From: Zancudomyces culisetae
Taxonomy: Eukaryota; Kickxellomycota; Harpellomycetes; Harpellales; Legeriomycetaceae
NCBI GenBank assembly: GCA_001969505.1
Contig: LSSK01001325.1
Coordinates: 1 to 14,153, forward strand
Length of the DNA stretch: 14,153 nt
Reading direction: 5' to 3'
A model generated the notes under the pieces. The model saw only the letters and a list, made by a program, of their open reading frames with translations, made no database searches and had not been told where the DNA came from. A program made the translations under genes and the position numbers. Numbering within the stretch: position 1 is the stretch's first letter; each line of letters opens with the position of its first letter. This document shows positions 10,112 to 14,153 of this stretch, piece after piece.

Positions 10112-10831
10112 AATTCAGCTTATTTTCACGCTATATAATTTCTGAATATCAAACTTTCCTGTGGGAGGTTATCTCTCTGTGGATTAATACTAGCTTATAC
10201 GTGAGTCTACTCAATACTATAACACAATATTCGGAAAAAATTATTTGGTTATTTGATGATAAACAAAAATCAATGCTCACAGTAGTGAGACTTAAATAAA
10301 GCGGAAAAATAAAGAAATAATGGACGGGTAATAGGATACAACGTATATCTAAGTCTTTCAGCAAACCGCTAAACCAACAAACTGCTAGGGGTATCTGAGT
10401 AAAGGGCAAAGCGCCAAAATATATTTTAAAAAGGGAGGTGAGCATTGAAACTTCAACTTTATAATACTGTGATTGGTGGATACATGCAAATAAACTTATA
10501 TATGTACATACAAGGCGCCTTCATGTTAATGTGCGCAAGTTTATGTTTTGCATAAGGCTGGGTTAGATATCCCCAGCTCTTATAGGCTTTTGCTGGTACC
10601 GCTTTAATGTGCACCATTTAAAGTTTGCCAATAAAAATTTTGCAGGCTATTTTATTTGCAAACAAATGTGTATTAAAGTTTAATTAATGCGTTCGTTCGT
10701 TTATCTATCATTATTTTTAGCATATTATTTCAGACCCAAGAAATACAAAACCAGTAAAAAAAGGATACTTTTGTACATCCTCACCGTCCGTGCGCATTTT
10801 GGTTCAGTTCAATTTGCTCTAAATAGAAAAA
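10112..10831. promoter_or_regulatory. Upstream region of the GAP gene
   Basis: This 720-bp AT-rich gap should hold the promoter of the minus-strand GAP gene and, if real, of the small plus-strand ORF at 10832. An inverted CCAAT (CACCAATC on the minus strand) is at 10471-10478, about 360 bp before the GAP gene ATG. A TATATAG element lies at 10131-10137, too close to the ATG (about 20 bp) to be a usual TATA box. A 98-codon minus-strand frame at 10149-10445 is hydrophobic and unlike any family I know; it may be leader sequence. No RNA gene is seen. Confidence 0.5.
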
Positions 10832-11149
10832 ATGAGTGGAAAGAAGACATTTAAGCCACCTAAATTATATAGATTGAACTTTTCCATAAAAAATAAAGTT
10901 AGGCGGGGAGTTGGGGGGAAAAAATACAAGAAATTATACAATACCCCACTACCCCTGCTGTCACACACAAGTGGTACACATGACATGAAGGCAGTAGCAT
11001 GGACAATTAAAGATCCAGTCGTCTTCACCCATAAATATATTAGCGGAAATAGATTTAATGCGGAGTATCGCTTTAACATCTATCAAACCCTATCCTTTTA
11101 TTCAATTAGGTATAATAAATACTTGAGGGAAAAAAATAAGAAAAAATAA
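10832..11149 (+). CDS. Small basic hypothetical protein (doubtful)
   Basis: A 105-codon frame starts at an ATG with A at -3 (AAAAAATGAG) and ends 35 bp before the 3' end of the convergent zinc-finger gene. The product is very basic (many Lys/Arg, especially the first 35 residues and the last 10), with no membrane segment, signal or motif I recognise. Much of its Lys content could come from the A-rich strand, and the frame overlaps an opposite-strand frame of similar length. It has its own ~720-bp upstream gap shared with the divergent GAP gene, which would suit a gene. It could also be untranslated sequence beyond the zinc-finger gene. Confidence 0.3.
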   Translation: MSGKKTFKPPKLYRLNFSIKNKVRRGVGGKKYKKLYNTPLPLLSHTSGTHDMKAVAWTIKDPVVFTHKYISGNRFNAEYRFNIYQTLSFYSIRYNKYLREKNKKK

Positions 11150-11184
11150 ATACAAATAGAAATATAAATGGTATGGCATCGAGA

Positions 11185-12693
11185 TTAGTGAATTTTTAGA
11201 TGTCTCTTCAAATCATGTTTACGAGTAAACTTTTTGGAACAAACCTCGCATTCGAAAGGTCTGGAGTATGGTGAATCTTTAAAATGTGTTAGTCTGTGCG
11301 TCCTCATGTTGTGCTTTCGTGCAAAGGGCCATGAACAAACATCGCAGATGAACTTGCGCTCGGAACTCACAGGGGAAGTCAAAAAATCCTTCTGCACATC
11401 AATGAACACGTTCGATGCTGGATCAGCGTTATTCTGGGGGGAGGATGGTTTGGAGCTGTTGTTATTAACACTCAAAGGAAGTTGAAGCCCCTCAATAGGA
11501 GTCAATACACTCAACCGATTCACAGCGCTACTCTGTCGACTCAGTGTTGTGCATTCTGCCTCCTTAAGAATCTGACTGATGCTAAATACATCAAAGATAG
11601 CATCAGACGTGTGAGATCCATGACGAGACAATGGATCTTTTTTAGCTTCAGTTAATAGAGGCTGAACCAAAGACAGTATTTCTGCCTCTTCTTTATTCGA
11701 GGCCTCAGAAACTTGACTATCATTGGTATCAACACCATCAGACATAAAAGTGTGGGCTCGACCAAACAGGCGACTGTCAACAGCATCCCCGGCCCCATCA
11801 TTTTCTAGTGCAGAAATGTTGATTTCGTCAAGATCAGCAAAGAGATGAGCACCTCCTGTTGGCGCCAGAGCGGTTTGCTCATCGGTAAGCTCATTAATCG
11901 TACACAAACCATTGTTAAAGTAATTTGAGTTATCCACACGGTCCGTATCGACTGCGTGGTTATTAGGAGATAAACCCAAAAAGACATCCATCCCTACACT
12001 CTTGATTGTGCTTTGAACATCCTGAATATTTTCCATGGAGTCTCTGAGCCGAACAGAAAGAGTATTTTCGCACGGAATCTTGGTAGAATGTGCACACAAC
12101 GGCGTTGCATCAACATCGAATTCTTTAAATCTTGCATCAAGGGTGTACGGGGTCATAAGTATTTCCGATGGATCAATCATATTTACAATTGGTTGTTGTT
12201 GATACAGAGAATCGCACTTTTGTGTCGGAAGAGAAACAGTATCCCTTGTCACAAAAATATCCCCTCGTGGCATATGTATTGGTGTCTCTAGATCATTCAT
12301 TGTGGCAGAGGATCTCAGTATGTCGCCATATACACCGAGTTCGAAGCGATCAACGCTGTCAACATCCAGGTTAGAGCAGCCAAAGGTATTATTACCTATT
12401 GGTGTCATACAAGTGAGATCTTCAATATTCTCAAGCGAGTTTGCAGCGAAAGTGGCTGGAAGAGAACTAAAGTAATTTCTAGGGGTTTGATCACAAATAC
12501 TGGTATAGCGGGGTGCAGCTTCTTGCTGATCACAACCCACCTGTCCGTGCTTTTTCAACGGTGTGACGGCGAATCCGAGCTGCCCCGCACAACATCCTCC
12601 CAATCCATTCTCAAATCCAAACTTAATTCCCTCTTTTCTTGCATTTTCGTGTAAATAATATCCTCTTTCTGGAGCTTTTGGGAGACTAAACAT
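11185..12693 (-). CDS. C2H2 zinc-finger transcription factor, two C-terminal fingers
   Basis: The frame gives 502 residues from the first in-frame ATG at 12693. It stays open 17 codons further up to a TTG at 12744 but offers no other ATG there. Two C-X2-C-X12-H-X3-H fingers lie at 450-470 (CDVC...HRLTH) and 482-502 (CEVC...HLKIH), joined by a long linker (FKDSPYSRPFE) instead of the short TGEKP type. The stop comes directly after the last zinc-binding His. The finger pattern (RKHN, RKHDLKRH) recalls the Crz1/Prz1 or Ace2/Swi5 groups. The first 440 residues are acidic and disordered, with many Ser/Thr-Pro sites (TPIG, TPIH, TPYT, TPIE, SPQN, SPVS) and basic-Ser motifs (LSRHGS, LSRQSS), suiting kinase or phosphatase control of a nuclear regulator. 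I saw no clear PxIxIT calcineurin site. The target genes are unknown. Confidence 0.88.
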   Translation of the reverse strand: MFSLPKAPERGYYLHENARKEGIKFGFENGLGGCCAGQLGFAVTPLKKHGQVGCDQQEAAPRYTSICDQTPRNYFSSLPATFAANSLENIEDLTCMTPIGNNTFGCSNLDVDSVDRFELGVYGDILRSSATMNDLETPIHMPRGDIFVTRDTVSLPTQKCDSLYQQQPIVNMIDPSEILMTPYTLDARFKEFDVDATPLCAHSTKIPCENTLSVRLRDSMENIQDVQSTIKSVGMDVFLGLSPNNHAVDTDRVDNSNYFNNGLCTINELTDEQTALAPTGGAHLFADLDEINISALENDGAGDAVDSRLFGRAHTFMSDGVDTNDSQVSEASNKEEAEILSLVQPLLTEAKKDPLSRHGSHTSDAIFDVFSISQILKEAECTTLSRQSSAVNRLSVLTPIEGLQLPLSVNNNSSKPSSPQNNADPASNVFIDVQKDFLTSPVSSERKFICDVCSWPFARKHNMRTHRLTHFKDSPYSRPFECEVCSKKFTRKHDLKRHLKIH

Positions 12694-13489
12694 AAAGTTT
12701 TTTACTGTAGTGTTCAAGTTCGATAACACCTTTATTGGGTTCAAGTTTTGATAAATCTACTATGGCTAGATTTTATCAAAAAAATTAGACGACTATTAAC
12801 GATCAAGCCGGGTCAAGATAGAGCCTTCTGAAACCAAACTAACTTGTAACAGATCTGATACCAACTAGTAGTATTAGAACTGCGATTTTTAAATAGGAAG
12901 CGAATTTTTACGAATTTTGTGATTTTATTTTCTCCAGTACCATTTCCCCATTTAAATATTGTTCAATTTCAATCCCATTAACAAAAAAAATTTACAGCCC
13001 CAAAATAGCGTGAAAATAGAAAACATAAATTAAAAAATAAAATGACGAGCTTTGCTATTTGAACTTTTTGCGAATTTCCTATTTTCTCACTTTGCTATAT
13101 AATTTTGCCGAAATTGAGATACGTACTAATAATGAAATATAAGCAGCCATTGGTGTAATGCTCTCACTTTAAAATTCGGTTTAATTTCTTCAAAAAAAAT
13201 TATCCGTTTTGAATCAATCTATTTCACCACTACTTTTGTTAGCGCACTTTTTGTCTTTGTTTCGAATTTGGCGAAAATAGTTTTACATATTCGTTATTAT
13301 TTTGCACTAATTATTCAGAACCTATCCTAAGGTAGAACAATGTATTTTTACATAATCAAAGCAAGTATCATGAAGTAAAAATGATTTATTTTGCTCTCAA
13401 CTAATTATAAGAACTAAGCAACAAACTCATTTCCACTTGCTCACCTCTTTTCAAAACACCTGCGCTCCTATTCGCTTCAGTATTACTAA
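12694..13489. promoter_or_regulatory. Long upstream region of the zinc-finger gene
   Basis: Nearly 800 bp of AT-rich sequence without a supportable gene precedes the minus-strand factor gene. A TATTTAAAAA element (minus strand, 12886-12895) is about 195 bp before the ATG. An inverted CCAAT in CACCAATGG lies at about 13147-13155, in the same orientation and at a similar distance as the one before the GAP gene. CGAATTT recurs several times. A CTAAT motif and a CATAG acceptor-like site lie between the TATA-like element and the ATG, so a 5' UTR intron is possible. Confidence 0.5.
12901..13269. repeat. Cluster of CGAATTT motifs
   Basis: CGAATTT is found at 12901, 12911, 13071 and 13263 on the plus strand, and its complement AAATTCG at 13172. 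Two copies lie ten bases apart. Related strings are GCCGAAATT near 13107 and GGCGAAAATA near 13270. Five copies in about 370 bp is more than base composition would lead me to expect, and all lie in the presumed promoter of the zinc-finger gene. A shared factor-binding site is an inference. Confidence 0.35.
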
Positions 13490-14021
13490 TTAAATCAAAA
13501 TATTTTTTGCGATAATTTCCTCGGTTGCTGCGGAATTGATAAATTCAAGATGAGTTTCATCCAATAATTTTTTTATGTTTTGGAAACAAAGGTATTTATT
13601 TAGAACAGTGATATTGGGATGGTAATCGTTATGAACTGAGAAAAACGAACCAACCCTAGCTTGAGATGACAAAAAATGGATGCAAATATATGGAAAAACA
13701 GAATGCTACACAAAAAAATAGTGACTCTATAAGAGCTAAACGTTTACAGAGTTCCAAAAAAGTATAAAGAAAATGGAAAATGATAAAAATGGAAAAAAAG
13801 AATCCAAAAAATAAAGGATAAAGGATAAAGGCAAAATACACAAAAATTGACAAAATTCCCAAATCACAAAACCAGTTTGGTGCAACCCATGCCTGCTTTC
13901 TTATTCCACTCAAGTTCAAGTTTAGTTGTTCCATTCTAACCATATCCTTTATGGAAGCTTTAAAAGCGCTGTTCACTTTTTTTTTAATGATGCCTACAAG
14001 GTCCCGCTTTTTTACCGGCTT
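13490..14021 (-). CDS. Possible 3' exons of an unidentified gene
   Basis: Two stretches look protein-like rather than T-rich noise. The upstream one runs from an acceptor-like TTGAGTAG (exon from 14021) and reads KPVKKRDLVGIIKKK, then KDMVRMEQLNLNLSGIRKQ. The downstream one (from about 13635, after TTTCTCAG, to TAA at 13490) includes HPNITVLNKYLCFQNIKKL and ends AKNILI. Between them is a T-rich stretch with tandem CTTTATC repeats that would fit an intron, but no strong donor (GTAAGT) is present, so I cannot fix the splice. No family is recognised. The 5' part of the gene would lie beyond the right edge. Confidence 0.25.
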
Positions 14022-14153
14022 CTACTCAATTAACTCCAATGCTAAGCAGCCTAGTTAATGATATTTTTACCATTTAACACAAATCGCTTAATAGCTATTA
14101 TACACTACCAAAGTCATACATCAGATACAAGATAGTTCACCTGAATACTGAAT

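Noticed and set aside
10149-10445. Minus-strand 98-codon hydrophobic frame upstream of the GAP gene
   Set aside because: It starts at an ATG but is rich in Leu/Phe/Ile as expected from T-rich DNA, resembles no family, and sits in the presumed promoter or leader.
10819-11079. Minus-strand 86-codon frame
   Set aside because: It overlaps the plus-strand ORF at 10832, lies beyond the stop of the zinc-finger gene, and has no motif.
13656-13860. Strongly hydrophobic stretch that could be taken for a membrane protein
   Set aside because: It comes from T-rich, CTTTATC-repeated DNA and fits intron or spacer better than a designed membrane segment.
1-14153. tRNA genes, transposons, CRISPR arrays and prokaryotic operon signals
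   Set aside because: I scanned by eye for B-box strings, terminal repeats, transposase or reverse transcriptase motifs and regularly spaced repeats and found none; the spliced genes are eukaryotic.

Overview
The window is fungal nuclear DNA, roughly two-thirds A+T by eye. A Whi3/Scw1-type RRM protein points to fungi. The genes are rich in introns. The ten introns I place are 92-208 nt, mostly GTAAGT at the donor and (A/T)TAG at the acceptor, several with a CTAAT branch-like motif. That argues against a typical budding yeast (GTATGT/TACTAAC), and a RalGAP-alpha-like gene is more at home in early-diverging fungi. An early-diverging lineage such as the AT-rich Zoopagomycota or Mucoromycota is my guess; the species cannot be read from this sequence.

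Layout, left to right. (1) 1-732, + strand: the 3' part of an RRM gene of the Whi3/Scw1 family. (2) 1146-2353, + strand: PNO1 in four exons, the conserved KH protein of small ribosomal subunit assembly. (3) 3043-10111, - strand, convergent with PNO1: an eight-exon gene that I rebuilt exon by exon. All splice phases agree and give 6150 nt, 2049 residues. It has a C-terminal Rap/Ran-GAP fold and the size of RalGAP alpha subunits. (4) 10832-11149, + strand: a doubtful small basic ORF in the gap upstream of the GAP gene. (5) 11185-12693, - strand: a 502-residue transcription factor with two C2H2 fingers at its extreme C terminus. (6) 13490-14021, - strand: weak signs of the last exons of another gene, running towards the right edge.

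These are ordinary housekeeping and regulatory genes rather than an operon or island; no mobile element, CRISPR array or tRNA was seen. They touch RNA-level control (RRM protein), ribosome assembly (Pno1), small-GTPase signalling (RalGAP-like protein) and transcription (zinc-finger factor), with no sign that they act together.

The most unusual content is in the GAP gene. The position of the catalytic asparagine thumb appears to be lysine, and the GAP fold is split by two long low-complexity insertions, so it may be a non-catalytic or diverged GAP. Other points of interest are poly(C) tracts in both convergent 3' regions, a 27-bp Asn/Ser minisatellite, repeated CGAATTT motifs upstream of the zinc-finger gene, and possible extra signals in PNO1 introns 2 and 3.
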